From NCBI GenBank assembly GCA_029747015.1, contig JAKOGI010000420.1:551501-615500 (forward strand): 64,000 nt of DNA, written 5' to 3'. This document shows, in pieces, positions 47,600 through 59,946 of this stretch. Each line of letters begins with the position of its first letter. Position 1 is the first letter of the stretch. The notes under the pieces are model-generated. The model ran no database searches, was not told the origin of the DNA, and worked only from the letters and a program-made list of their open reading frames with translations. A program made the translations under genes and the position numbers. This stretch comes from Carnegiea gigantea (lineage: Eukaryota; Streptophyta; Magnoliopsida; Caryophyllales; Cactaceae).

Positions 47600-48470
47600 T
47601 CCTCTCCGTATCCACCATCGATGGCATCTACCTCCTCGTCCACAATGTCATCTGTGTCATTTTCCTCTTCTGGACCGATGTCGACTCATCGTCTACGTCA
47701 ATATCGCCTAAATTAGGCGGGTTGTCGTTTTTATCTATTTGGAATGGTGTGTCCTCTTCGGGGGCATCTATTATTAATCTTGGTTTCATTTTTAACCCTG
47801 CCCACCAATCCTTTTTACTGTTATCTTTCATAGGATAAGGCATGAAGCAAACTTGACTTGACTTGCAAGGACAAATGGATCATACTTGGGATATCTCTTC
47901 GTGTGATTTATATCGACCAAGTTGTATGTATCATGGATAACAACACCATTAATGCAGTCATACCAATCACACTTAAACAAGATCGTCTTATATGGACGAA
48001 TATCCCCAACATAGTGCAACTCAATTACATCCTGTAGAATGCCATAATATTCCTTTCCATCTGTCCCTTTCACGCAAACACTGTAATTCATTGTTGACTT
48101 GTTTTTTCCATATTCATATGCATGGAGGTTGAAGCCATTCATGTAATAATGATCCCAACGACGAATATGTCTTTTAGGACCATACGCAAGTGCTCTTAAA
48201 ATATCGTTGTCAACGTTGGAGTGCAAGATGGCCATCATAACCACAAATGGTCAAAGATATTGTCATTAACTTAAAACTACAGAAATGCATCTGCTGTGTA
48301 AGCAAATCACATAGGAGAAATACGTACATACGCTTTGAACCATTGTGGAAATCTATCCTCAAACGTTGACCACACATCCTCGACCTGAACACGAGGGTTT
48401 TGTTGGGTGAATATGAACGGTAATTTTCTGTATTACATATGGAACAAAACTTGCATACATTGAACACGAC
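47600..48470 (-). pseudogene. CACTA TNP2-type transposase, C-terminal (DUF4216) remnant
   Basis: On the minus strand a block QVEDVWSTFEDRFPQWFKAYV (near 48390-48330) precedes the DUF4216 domain: YYGILQDVIELHYVG, ILFKCDWYDCINGVVIHDTY, VDINHTKRYPKYDPFVLASQ (48244-47860). A frame change near 47845 leads to MPYPMKDNSKKDWW and an acidic tail. The tail region contains ATC repeats (47541-47575). The catalytic Transposase_21 domain expected upstream is missing. Confidence 0.8.
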
Positions 48471-48480
48471 TGTATGATGT

Positions 48481-48904
48481 TCTTATTACACTGTGTATGA
48501 TCTTCGAGCTACTTAAAACTTGACAATTGGTGGAATAACTTATAAGCTTATATACAATGCTCAATTCTTTTCATTTTATCAATGTGGGACAAACTCTACT
48601 TTCACACTATAACACGTTCCCTCATGTGTGGCTACTAATAAGGCCCAACATATGCCTGCAATTTTTATTAAATGGAGATTGTAGTAAATCAAGATCGAGC
48701 AATCTGCTCCGATATCATGTTAAATTTTTTATATCAATTGGGCCATAGATAAAAAGTCATAGATATAAGCTCAAATGAGGTTCCAATCCAAAATCAATTG
48801 ATAATAGGTGAAGTAATTCATAAACTTATATTCATGCTCATGCGAAAATTATAATAAATCACTAAGAAATTGCAATAAATACCATATGTGCATGCATCTT
48901 ACAT
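48481..48904. other. Intergenic between CACTA remnant and segmental repeat
   Basis: No gene. AAGCTTATATACAATGCTCA, TATCAATGTGGGACAAACT and CTGCTCCGATATCATG words resemble a common small LTR/TRIM-type plant repeat, but no complete element is visible. Confidence 0.35.
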
Positions 48905-49390
48905 ATGGAGTATGAATGTCAGCAAACACTATTGACATGAGGGAAGGATATGAACATCTGGATTCATCTTCTCTTGAAATTGAAAGCAATTTATCACCTT
49001 TTGCTGGTAATTTACCTATAGTATAGTCTTGTATATATAAAATTCATAATCATACTATTTGATCAATATAATAATTATATCTTTATAGTAAATAGGATGG
49101 TAACTACTATTGCATTTTACCTAACATCGCTAATATTTCATATTGATCAATGAATTCAAATAGATTACAAATCAAACCAGAACTATAGCTATGAACTTAT
49201 AAATCAAAAAATTAATCTAAAAAAAATGAGCTTATCTATTTGATATTATCTTCTTCACGTCGTTAAACTGAAAAGGGTTGAAATTGCAATCTCTTGTTCT
49301 TTATATAGATTAGATGTGATATATATATGGGGTCTTATTTGGTATTATTTTTTATTATCTAGAAAGTAAAATTCTATTTGTTACTATCTC
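48905..49390. repeat. Segmental repeat, partner at 2090-2545
   Basis: See the partner. The same order of blocks with scattered substitutions. Non-coding. Confidence 0.8.
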
Positions 49391-50459
49391 ATATTATCAC
49401 TATGAGCATTATAATTTCGCATCACAGTATTTTTAAAATGCTATTTGTTATTATTTGCTATTATTGTTTATTGTCTAAAAAGTAACTTGTTATTTGTTGT
49501 CAGTTCATATTATCACTATGAACATATTAATTTTGCCTTCGCAACATCATATTATAGCCTATATGATTCATGCAATTAACTCTGTAAGGTTAATAATCAA
49601 GTAATATTAATCACACAGAGAACATGTAAAAGTCTCTTCCTTCCTTTTGTTTTTCCCAAAAAAAAACTTTGTTGGATCATTTACTGAATGCTATTTTTAC
49701 GTCCTCTTTTATCATTTATTGAGCTTTTTTTTTTTTTCCTTTTCCCTCTGCTTTCTTAAATTAATATGGCTAATCTTCCTTTTTATTTTTGTTTATTCTA
49801 ATTTTATGTTGTTTGCTTTATTTTTCACTCACTAACTCTTTTTCTTTTTTTTTGTGGTTGAATTACATTCTCTGGCTCATTTTAAGTGTATGACAAAGCA
49901 TGAGTGTTTTGTGAAGCATAGCGCTATATTTTGCGAACAATAGTATTGCATTTAGTGAGCTAGAATTTTTAATAAAAATAAGTCAAAGCATAGTAATATA
50001 TGATGAACATTATTTTTAAAAAAATATATGTGATGAATCAAAATATCAATAAAAGCAAAAGTTAGAACCAAAAGATTATTAAAAATAAACATCACATAAT
50101 AGTAGTATATATTGATAAAATATACTATGAACATCAGTATTATTTTTTGTGAACAAAAGTGCTATACTTTGTGAACAATAATACTTCATTTGGGGAACCA
50201 AAACAATAATAAAGATAAACCAAAACCTAATAGCAGTAGTAATAAAATATATGAAGAACATTAATAAAAATATATGTGGTGAACCAAGGCATTAAAAAAA
50301 CGAAATGAGGACCAAACCACTAGTAAAAAAACTAAAAATACATCTGACATAATAATACTATTAATAGAATATATGATGAACATCGAAAGTATTTTTTCTA
50401 AACAATAGTGCCATAATTTGTGAACAATAGTACTATAATTGTGAACAATAGTAGTATAT
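49391..50459. other. Intergenic with degenerate short repeats
   Basis: Words such as GTGAACAATAGTACTAT, ATATGATGAACAT and AATAAAGATAAACC recur several times between 49920 and 50455. No gene supported. Confidence 0.45.
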
Positions 50460-50462
50460 TTA

Positions 50463-50895
50463 GGCCCTGTTCGACAAAATTAGCGGTTCAAGTAGCGGAT
50501 AGCGATTTAGGTAGCGGATAGCTGTTCAGATAGCGGATAGCATTTCTAATTTAGCTGTTAGCAGATAGCTATTTAGAAGAGTAGTTGAATAAAATGTGTT
50601 CGGTAAATTTAGCTGTTGGATTAGCTGATTAATGTAAATTGACATAAAAGGATATAGATAATTTCCCAAGATAAAATTTCCAAAGGGTAATTTTTGGTAA
50701 AAAAATATGAAACGCTACTTTTGAATGTAAAACGTTAATGCTATTAGCTTTTCGGAAACGCCACTTAAAACGCTAAACGCTACTTGAAATGCTAGTCAAA
50801 ACACTACGTTACCGAACATCCAAAATTACGTGATGAGTGTATTAACTTAGTCAAAATGCCAAACGCTACCCAAAACGCTGTTGCCGAACACGCCC
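50463..50895. mobile_element. Tourist-like MITE, 433 bp
   Basis: TTA duplications at 50460-50462 and 50896-50898. Inverted ends GGCCCTGTTCGACAA and (other strand) GGGCGTGTTCGGCAA. AGCGGATAGC and AAACGCTAC words are repeated inside. Degraded relatives are at 41330-42540. Confidence 0.8.
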
Positions 50896-51264
50896 TTAAT
50901 GAATGATATCTCAACCCTCAAAATTCAAATGTAAGAAAACAAGAAAGAGAAACAAACCAAACCTAAAAAGAAATGCCCGTAATAATAAAATATTTATTTA
51001 TTATTTATTTTTATATCTCATTAAGAAAAAGATCATAATTAAAATAAGAAGAAAAAATTCTGACTTTCTTTTGTAACTTTTATGCTAAAGTGCAAACCTC
51101 TAAGTTCAAATATAAGAAAACAAGAAAAAGAAACAAACCAAAACCACAAAAACAAATATGCTCGTAACAATAAAATATTTGTTTACCGTTTGTTGTTTAT
51201 ATTTCATTTAAAAATTTCATAATTAAAATAAGGAGGAAAAATGTGACTTTCTTTGCACCTTTTA

Positions 51265-51443
51265 GGCCATGTTTTTTTGTTGGTCTTTTTTAATTTATCA
51301 ATTTTAACCCACTTTAACTAATTTTAATCAATTTCAATCCACTTTCTACTATTTTAACTAACTTATACTCCTCTCGTAAAAAAATTTAACCAACTTTAAT
51401 CGACTTCAACCAGCTCATATTTATTAACGAAAATAATAAACCC
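51265..51443. mobile_element. Tourist-like MITE, 179 bp
   Basis: TTA duplications at 51262-51264 and 51444-51446. Ends GGCCATGTTTTTTTGTTGG and (other strand) GGGTTTATTATTTTCGTTAA. Short relative of the element at 11851-12674. Confidence 0.65.
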
Positions 51444-51446
51444 TTA

Positions 51447-51617
51447 TACTAAGTGCCAAAACAAAAAATAAAAAATCGAAAGAGTTTGCATTTATACATT
51501 TAAAAAAGTACATATTGACAGCGATATGTTTTAAACCCGTGAGCGGATTTTGAAAGGATGCCAGGCTCCACTAACAAACGCAACACCGTACACATTTGTC
51601 CTCGTCTTCCTCTTTTA

Positions 51618-51693
<76 letters not shown>

Positions 51694-51714
51694 ATATATA
51701 TATACTATGTGTAT

Positions 51715-51757
<43 letters not shown>

Positions 51758-51784
51758 CTATATATATATGTATATATTTATACG

Positions 51785-51829
<45 letters not shown>

Positions 51830-51920
51830 GTGTATATATATATACACACACACACACATACACACACGCACACACACACATATATATATATACACACACA
51901 CATATATATGTGTGTGTGTG

Positions 51921-51966
<46 letters not shown>

Positions 51967-52490
51967 CATATATATATACACACACACATATGTGGATATG
52001 TATGTGTATATATATATATATATATATATAAAAGTCGCTACAATCCGGTGGGTATGCCATGCGAATCGTACTCCTATGTTGATAATGTACTAACCGCACA
52101 TAATGTAAACATGGTTCTTTTGGTATTCTCTATTTTTAGTGTCTAGAGTAGGTGGTGTGAGAAATGGCTCGAATTAGAGTCGATCCGTTTACAAATGGAT
52201 CGGCCTATTTACAAATGGTTCTTTTGATATTCTCTATTTAAACTGGCCAATTCATTTGGTCCAATAGGCATCCAGTTCATTACCCACCTCAAGTCCAGAG
52301 ACACCGTGGCGCTACCCTATTGGAAAAAAAAAAAATCAAGATATCCATCAAGAAATGCGTACGACATGAATATAAATGGTTAGCCAACGAGGCAGTTGCC
52401 TAGTCGGTATCACCATATTTGTTCTACCTCCACCACTTAGGTTTGAATGTAGAGGAGGAACTCTTTGCTTCCATTTCTTAGAGTATGTGT
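51447..52490. repeat. Segmental repeat, partner at 3225-3640, with inserted microsatellite
   Basis: Homology to 3225-3380 covers 51447-51590. It returns at about 52065-52110 and again at 52306-52490, including the GTGGCGCTACC module. The middle holds a microsatellite absent from the partner. Confidence 0.75.
51620..52030. repeat. Compound (AT)n/(GT)n/(AC)n microsatellite, about 410 bp
   Basis: Nearly uninterrupted alternating purine-pyrimidine sequence. GT blocks are mirrored by AC blocks around AT blocks, so large inverted repeats form. All reading frames here (Tyr/Ile/Val/Cys-rich and Thr/His-rich) are artefacts. Confidence 0.97.
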
Positions 52491-52586
52491 ACAAGGAGAC
52501 CCACTCCAACCTTCCATTCCATGCAACATTTACATTTTTTACATAATTATTATTATATTCTTATTTGAAGAAAAGTAGTACAAGGA

Positions 52587-52669
52587 GACGCACTCCATCC
52601 TTCCATTCCATGCAGGGGAGGAAGAATTTTATTCAAGGCTAGCTAGAATTAACAAGCAGCTAGCTAGCC
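52587..52669 (-). other. Conserved 3' block and hairpin of K5
   Basis: The block is at 52587-52626, with a second partial copy at about 52497. The hairpin with 10-bp arms (GGCTAGCTAG) is at 52637-52669, 42 nt past the K5 stop. Confidence 0.6.
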
Positions 52670-52710
52670 TATAAGCTCTTTTATGTACTTAGATGGATTA
52701 ATTAGTAGAT

Positions 52711-53353
52711 TTATATGCTCGCTACAACATCCTTCTTGTTCTTGTGGAATACAAACAGAAGAGTCCGAAAAATATTATTAGTGAGACCCACCAACCTATG
52801 CTCAGAACGGGTGTCACGAACGACGGTCAAGGAGTACCTTAGTTGTGGTGGTGCAGGAAACAAGAGGTCAATACGATAACAAGTCTTGGAGTCGCTTCGA
52901 ATGGCCCACTCGATCCTGAATGGGACACGCGTAATATCGGGATCGCCGGAGGCTATGACCAGAAAGGGGACGGCAGGCACGTCACTAATGCTCAGCCTCC
53001 AGAACCCGTCGCTGTTACAGTCGGTGCTGTTACCGAAGTGGATTTTGACGTCCGATGAGAGGTGGATTTTCGTTTGGGTTTTATCAACGGGTACGAATTT
53101 GACGGGATCACCTATATCACGGGGGCTTTGGTATTCGATGGCATAGAGAGGACAAGAAAGATTTGCGTCGTTTCTGCTGGACCTCCCTATCCCCCCCCCA
53201 GAAGCCTATGGCTCGCCGGATGTAGTATTCTGAGCCCACTTCTAGTGGATTCCCATCAGTGTCCAAAACCAGATCGGTATCCGTGTCGGCGGTGGCTAGG
53301 GTGAGTAGGAGGAGGAGGAGGGTAGTTGCACCTGGGATAAGGCCGTTAGCCAT
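52711..53353 (-). pseudogene. Kunitz inhibitor K5, broken by one extra C in a C-run
   Basis: The ATG at 53353 opens MANGLIPGATT and the signature LVLDTDGNPLEVGSEYYI, as in K1. A run of 9 C at 53191-53199 (K1 has 8 C in its run, and both are followed by one A) shifts the frame after GFWGG. The rest is fully open in the next frame down to the stop at 52711-52713 after DVVASI, so this is the only break. The sequon is lost (VDKT instead of VNDT in K1). If the extra C is an assembly error or polymorphism, the locus could be a working gene. Confidence 0.88.
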
Positions 53354-53483
53354 TTTCTCAGCTTATATGGCTTGGTTGCAGCTGGGAGAAGGTTTTCGGG
53401 GCATTAATTTTTTTTTTTTTGGGACACAATTTTCAGGGCTTTAGTTAGGTGTGTTGGTGAACCTAAGATGCATGGGCAGCCCC

Positions 53484-53491
53484 TATTTATA
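53484..53491 (-). promoter_or_regulatory. TATA box of K5
   Basis: TATAAATA on the minus strand, 131 bp upstream of the ATG, same core as K1. Confidence 0.65.
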
Positions 53492-53596
53492 GAATTTGAG
53501 TTCTTCTGATAAAGCCAGTTAGCCGCCCACCCAAAAATGTCATATAGCAAAATAATAAATATTTTACCATAAATTTTTAAGGTGTTTGTCTTGACT

Positions 53597-56513
53597 GTCG
53601 CCCCTTGCTGTTCAAGGTACGTAGAACTCTTATCTCTCAATTGTTGTTCTTGTTAACTTCTATTATTTAAAGTAATTAGGTATTGTGTATGTTAACTTAG
53701 TTTACCAATCGATTTTCATCTTCTAAATATTTTACTAAAATTTTTATATGGGTCTATTGGAAAAGACATCCGTACGAGTAGTCATGTGTATAGAGGTAAG
53801 GCTACCTATATCTAAATTTTTTCAGATCCCATAAAATAGAATTTACATTAAGAGGTGGTGTTGTTATTTAAAAACCTCACTTTATTCACGTATAACTTTC
53901 AAATTTATAAAATTAAACATATAATGTGTCATTTATGCCGTCGAATATAAAAGCCTTAACGTTCATGCGTAATTAATTAAAATTATCAAAAAATCATAAA
54001 ATATATTAACCAGGATTGAAGCTAAGATATCATCATTTTGCTAAATTATTATGTGGCATGCATGTGAAGTTGTGAACCATGTGATCATCTATCGTTTTTT
54101 TTTTTTTTTTAAAGTACGAATACATGAGTGGAGGACGTACCATCACTCAAAAATGACAAACGGTTCACCCAATTAGTCCATTTCTTTTGATTAAAAAAAA
54201 TCGCCTATTGCTATAACTTTGTGGGTGTAAAAGAACAAATAAAGATAAGGTAATCTATAATTGTATACGTGGTTCTCTCAATGTTCTATATTTTTTTCGT
54301 ACAACAGCAGCGTCGTGGCGCTACCAAAAAAAAATCAAAGTGGTTAGCCAACGGTGAGCACGGCGTGAATATGAATGATCAAGTCTTCCAATGATTTATT
54401 TATGGAAGGTCATGTCAGATAAATTTCTCTTATTTGATAAGAGAAATGAAAACTTTATTGATCAAGCGTAATTTATCATATGACACATAAAGAAAGCGAC
54501 AAACAAGCATGAAATAGACTTTCATAATTGGAGAGTAAAAGCACAACTCTCACAAATAAGAGATTGATTGATCTCCCAGTTGGGGAGACAACGACTAAAA
54601 TTACTAATTATAAAAATTCTATGTAGTAAATAAAAGCAAGCTAGAAATGGCCGATGATTTCCCTTCGTCTCTAGAATCTTGGAAAAAGACTGCTAGTCTT
54701 GCACAATAGGAGAGGAGAAAGATAGAGAGAAGAGATGAGGAAGCTACGAGTCTTACGCAAATAATTGCTTGCATAGCGGGCATTTATTCAGATACGGAAC
54801 AATTGTTCTAATTTCAGTATTTATAGATGATTGTTTAGATATGCTGTTGAATAAAATGTGTTCGCAAATTTAGTTTTTGAGTTAGTAGATTAATGTAAAT
54901 TGACTTAAAAAGATATAAATATTTTCCAAAGACATGGATAACTTCTATAGATAAAATTTTCGAAAGGGTAATTTTGATTAAAAAAAAAATGCTGTGTATG
55001 TTTTAAATGTCAAAAGTTAATTATAAATTCTTTTTGAAACACTAAATACTGCTTGAAACGATAGTCCAATCATTAGATTACCAAACACCAAAAATTGATT
55101 GATAACTATCTTAACTTGGTCAAATGTTAAATGCTAAACGCTACTCTAAATCTTATGTTCGAACTCATCCAAAGTGTACTGATTACAAAAATCTTGACAT
55201 TGGCTTGATAAGGTGAAGTTAGTTGTTTAAGTAGATTGCGGTGGTTTACGTAGCAAATAGATACTTATGTATCTGATAACGATTTGAATTTAGCTGTTAG
55301 TGGATAACTGTTTAGTTAAGCATTTGAAAAAAATATGTTCGGTAAATTTTGCCATTTGGTTAGCTGGCTAATATAAATCGACACAAAAGGTTGTAGATAT
55401 ATAATTTCCAAACGGCATTTTTTGGTGAAAAATATAAAATGCTACTTTTGAATATCAAAAGTTAATATGAGTTTTTCATAAATGATGTTTGAAACTCTAA
55501 ACGCTGCTTGATATGTTAATACAAAGGCTAGGTTATTGGACACTAAAAATTGACTAATCAGCGTATTGACTTGGACCTTGTTCAGTAAAATTAATTGTTC
55601 AGGTAGCAGATAACGGTTGAGCCAGAGGATATCATTTCTAATTTAGCTATATAGCAGATATCTGTTTAGATGAGCGATTTAAACAAATGTGTCAGGTAAA
55701 AACGTTGCTTAAAACGCTTAACATTACTTGAAATATCAGTTAAAACAGTAAGTTACCAAATATTAAAAATTGACCTATTAGTATATTAATTTAATCAAAA
55801 TACTAAATACTACTCAAAATATTGTTGTCAAACACAACTTTGACAAAAAATATTAAATGCTACTCAAAACGTTGTTGCCAAAAACAATCATTGTGCGAAA
55901 TAATTTGAATTGTTATATTATATACCTTAAAAATTCATTATTGCTCAAAAGACTATTAAAACAGCCATTCACCAATAATTGTGGCCAGAGACCCATATAT
56001 TATGCATGTTAATTATTGATTACATGTACATGCCCATAAACAAGGGCATTGCCAGGTATGTTAATTGTAGTTCTTTTTGGGCAACTCCATCGCATAAAAG
56101 TTTATTATGAGACGTCATGTTAAACCCACCTAATCAAGTGACCCCCATTTATGCATCATGCGTCCATTTTAATTGTCTTTAAAAAAATTATTATAATAAA
56201 TCACTTCTGAAAATTTACACATTAATATGTATTTTTAGGACGGGCATGTACATCTCACAAGGTTAAATTTATGAATCACAAACCCTTCTAAAAATTTAAG
56301 GTTTTGATTCGGATTTTCTTCCACCCAATTCCAAAGTTGCCTGCAAATTATTGGATTTAATAACTATTTTTGATAATAAAGATTGAATTCATTAAATAAA
56401 AGTTACATGAGTTATGACATTTACAATGAGTCTCAAGTTCAAACAAGTATATCACTACAATTTTTAAAAAAAAAAAAAAATCCTCCGCACACGACCACTA
56501 ATTACAATGCTTT
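53597..56513. repeat. Long duplication, partner at 40103-43181
   Basis: Copy of the RTE tail, K4 upstream DNA and MITE-like array. It is joined directly to K1-like promoter DNA at 53596/53597. It has a deletion of about 145 bp near 55700. The GTGGCGCTAC module lies at about 54314-54390. No gene. Confidence 0.95.
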
Positions 56514-57861
56514 GGAACACTCCTCTTCCATTTAATTGTGAATTCTAGTGGTGGACAATAGATTAGGTACCATTGCAGGCCAGACCGTTTAAAATAGGAT
56601 CAATAAAGGATTAGATCAATAATGAGTCAGGTTAATAGCGGGCTGGCCAATTAAAGCATATTAATAGGCTAGATCGGCCCATTAACAACCGTTACTTTTT
56701 TCAACATAGTTGTTGCACTAATTTGTATGATATAGTTAGTTAAGCTTACTATCAATGATTTACACGTAACATAATTATTATACAGAGCTATTTCATACAT
56801 TTGTTCCATTGGTAGAATGGGCCAAAAACAGATTGTCCATGGGCCGATCCAACTCAATCCATTTATTTACGTAAAAGGTCCAATTTAACCCACATCATTG
56901 ATGGGACAGGCATGACCCGAGCTGAACTACTTTGTAAACGGGCCAACCCTAACTTAACCCAACCCGACCTGATCCATTATTCCCTCCTAATGAGTTTTTG
57001 GTCCCTTGTGTGCCAAGTTATCACTTTCTTCTTAAATAGTGACATTAAGTCATTTTTCTTTTCCATAATCGTACAATGTTCTCCAATTTAAGTTTACAGT
57101 GACACCAGAATATCTAATGATTTGTTTAATCAGTTATACTCAATCTTTTCTTTTTTCTTTTTTTTTTGGGTATGATACTACACAGCTAAATAGAGAAGAA
57201 ACAAAGCAAAAAAAGTTAATAAAATTGATTTTTATTCATCTCCTCTGCACTTCTTATTGTCTAATTCTCCATCGAAGAACCCTAAGTTTCAAATGATGAC
57301 ATGAAAATGAAACATTTTTTTTATGCTATTTATATGGTATTTAAGTAAAGAAAGTTATTTACATCACATAGTTAAAAATAAATCAAAAAGTCAAGTATAA
57401 TTCGCTACACAAATAATTAGTTTATTTAGTATCACTTTGAACGCAAATTGAAAAATCATAGTGCCACTATTGAAAAGAAAAATAACTTAATGCAACTATG
57501 AAAAGAAAAAAGTAATGACTTGGTGCCACAAGGGACCAGGAACCCATTTAATCATTATTTTGCAATGCAACCTTCAATAATGGAGCCCTTAGAACTTGCA
57601 TAACTTTCTTGTTGAGAAAATTGTAATCGAATCTTGAAGAATTGACATCTATTGCATATCAGGGTCGAAAATCAATTAATAATCTGGCCCTAAGCAACCA
57701 AAATAGTTCAAAACTAAACTGATAAATTCACTCCAAGAGCAAAAAAAGTAGTATCTATTGAAAGAGGGTATAGAGAAAACATTGAAAATATAGAAAAATA
57801 TTTTATTCAGAGAAAAAATAATAGTAAAAACGCAAGCAGAGTAGTAATTATAACTTAATGG
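56514..57861. other. Intergenic; possible hAT-like repeat
   Basis: From about 56540 to 56985 GGGCC(A/G)-, CCCGACC- and GATCCA-type words recur, as in non-autonomous hAT elements, but I could not fix ends or a target duplication. The rest is AT-rich without genes. Confidence 0.4.
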
Positions 57862-59672
57862 AGATTTGAAAGTGTTTGGATGAAGAAGGATTACAGTGGT
57901 TAACGTAATTTTTTAACGTCATTTTTAGCACTGCAAAGATGCCCCACGAATGAAGAACCAATACAATCATCTCGTTTTACGAGAACAAGGGTGACATTCA
58001 AGATTTTAATAATTACATAGGTATTAAAATACTTAGCCACACTATGAAGTTGAGTGAAAGAATGATTGAGAGAAGGTTGAGGAAAAATATTTCAATTCCG
58101 AAAAACTAGTTTGGTTTTATGCAAGATCAATCAACAATCGAAACAATACGTCTCATAAGTAGACTCATGGAATTGTACCAGGATAAGAAAAAGGATTTCC
58201 ATATGGTATTCATAAATCTAGAGAAAATGTATGATGGAGTACCGTGTAAGGTGCTATGGGAGTGTTTGGAGAAGAAAGATGTGTCGATGATGTATATCGT
58301 AGCCATCAAGGACATGCATGAAGGAGTAAAAACAAATGTTAAGACTTTATAAGGGGACACCAAGGACTTTCCTATTGACATTGAGCTATCAAGGATCAAT
58401 TTTAAGCACGCTTCTTTTCACTATTATTTTGGATGTACTCACAAATGGGATTCGGGACAAGGTATCAAAGTGTATGCTATTTGCTGATGATATTATTCTT
58501 ATCAATGAGAATAGAGATATTCTGAATAGCAAGTTAGAGCGATGGAGACATACCCTAGAATCTAAGGGATTTAGATTGAGCATATCAAAGACTGAATACC
58601 TCAAATGTGGATTCAATGGTGAGGAAGCGAGTGGTAAAGAAGTCACCATGGGTGGTGAGGCAATACCAAGGGCAAAGAAGTTCAAGTATTTAGACTCGAT
58701 CATTGAGGAGATATGAGATATTGATGAAGATATTAACCAGTATATTCGAGTAGGATAGCAAAAATGGAAGAGTACTTCAGGAGTATTATGTGATAATAAG
58801 ATTCTGGTATGATTGAAAGGGAAAGTTTATCGTATGATAGTCAGACCACCTTTGTTATATGATTCAGAGTGCTGGTCAATTAAGAAGACTCAAGTCGAGA
58901 GGTTAATGGTAGAAGATACGAGAATGATTCGATGGATGTGCGGCTATATGAGATTAGATAGAATTAGGAATGAAGTAATTAGACAAAAAGTAGGAGTTGC
59001 ACTCATAGAAGACAAGAAGAGGGATACTAGATTAAGATGGTTTGGTCATGTTAAAAATGAGTGAGAAAACGCCCATGAAAAGGTGCTAGACGATTAACCT
59101 TTTGGAATGTAGAAGAGATGTGTTGTGATTAGTGTTAAAGTAGTGCTTAGTGTTGTGTTTGGCTTTTTGTTAAAGGAGTGAGACGATTAACCCTCCTTTG
59201 GCTTTTTGTTAAAGTAGTGATTAGTGTTGTGTTTTATTGGCTTTATTCTTTCCTGCATTTGATACAATGCTGTAGACCAGTAGATTGACCTTTATAGAGT
59301 TAGTATTTTTGCACCTCTGATTGCTTAAGTAGGTCCCCTATCGCATTTGCGATATCACTCCCCCACCTTCCGATCTTCCGATTGTTTGAATGTAGAATGT
59401 TATGGGCCAAATTAATAGTATGTCAGTGCTTACTGCTTAAGGTACGTCAAACTCTTATCACTCATCTGTTGCCCTTGTTAACTTATGCATCTAAAGTAAT
59501 TGGGTCTTTCTTTGTTAGTTTTATTTACCAATCGATTTCAACTTCTAAATATTTTTTGAAAACTTTTTACGTGGGCCTATTGAAAACGGTCTCTCTACGT
59601 AAGGCTACCTATATCTGGATCTCTCCACACCCCGCGAAATCAAAATCTACACTAGGAGTTGTTGTTGAAGTA
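57862..59672 (+). pseudogene. RTE-type LINE, 5'-truncated and decayed, with 3' tail
   Basis: In order: EGLQWLT and KMPHE, YENKGDIQDFNNYIGIKILS, SHTMKLSERMIERRLRK, IETIRLISRLMELYQDKKKD, HMVFINLEKMYDGVPCKVLW, the catalytic FADD box (CMLFADDIILINENRD), [55 protein letters not shown] and [10 protein letters not shown]. These define a plant RTE reverse transcriptase. Stops near 57943, 58108, 58350, 58714, 58810 and 59062 kill it. The non-coding tail (59070-59672) ends GGAGTTGTTGTTG, the TTG-type end of plant RTEs. The endonuclease part is missing. Confidence 0.85.
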
Positions 59673-59734
59673 GAAGGACGCAAATTTTTGTTCGATCTCT
59701 ATTGAAGTGGAGTCTAGTAGCGTTAAAAAAAATT

Positions 59735-59890
59735 ACCTTCAAGAGGTATAGAAGTGACTAAATGACTTTGAACAATGAATATGAGAAGAATCTCATATAA
59801 ATCATAAAATTCTTTTTAGGTAAAATTTCAGGTTCGGTGAGCCTTGAATTAAACTTCTACCAATAAGTGTTTTAAGTGTTGTGGTTCATT

Positions 59891-59946
<56 letters not shown>

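Larger units (their letters stand above)
43187..48480 (-). mobile_element. CACTA (En/Spm) element, truncated: 3' end, TNPA-like gene and end of TNP2
   Basis: The left part has a dense subterminal motif array (43196-43685). Inside are minus-strand remnants of a Transposase_24 gene (44011-47100) and the C-terminal part of a TNP2-type transposase (47630-48467). This order is that of the 3' half of plant CACTA elements. The transposase core of TNP2 and the other terminus are absent. No CACTA-type terminus could be fixed at left, because CACTACAA at 43126 is also in the paralogous site without the element. Confidence 0.8.

Noticed and set aside
51558..52146. Long open frames rich in Tyr-Ile, Cys-Val or Thr-His
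   Set aside because: They are translations of the AT/GT/AC microsatellite on both strands and have no start context or homologue.
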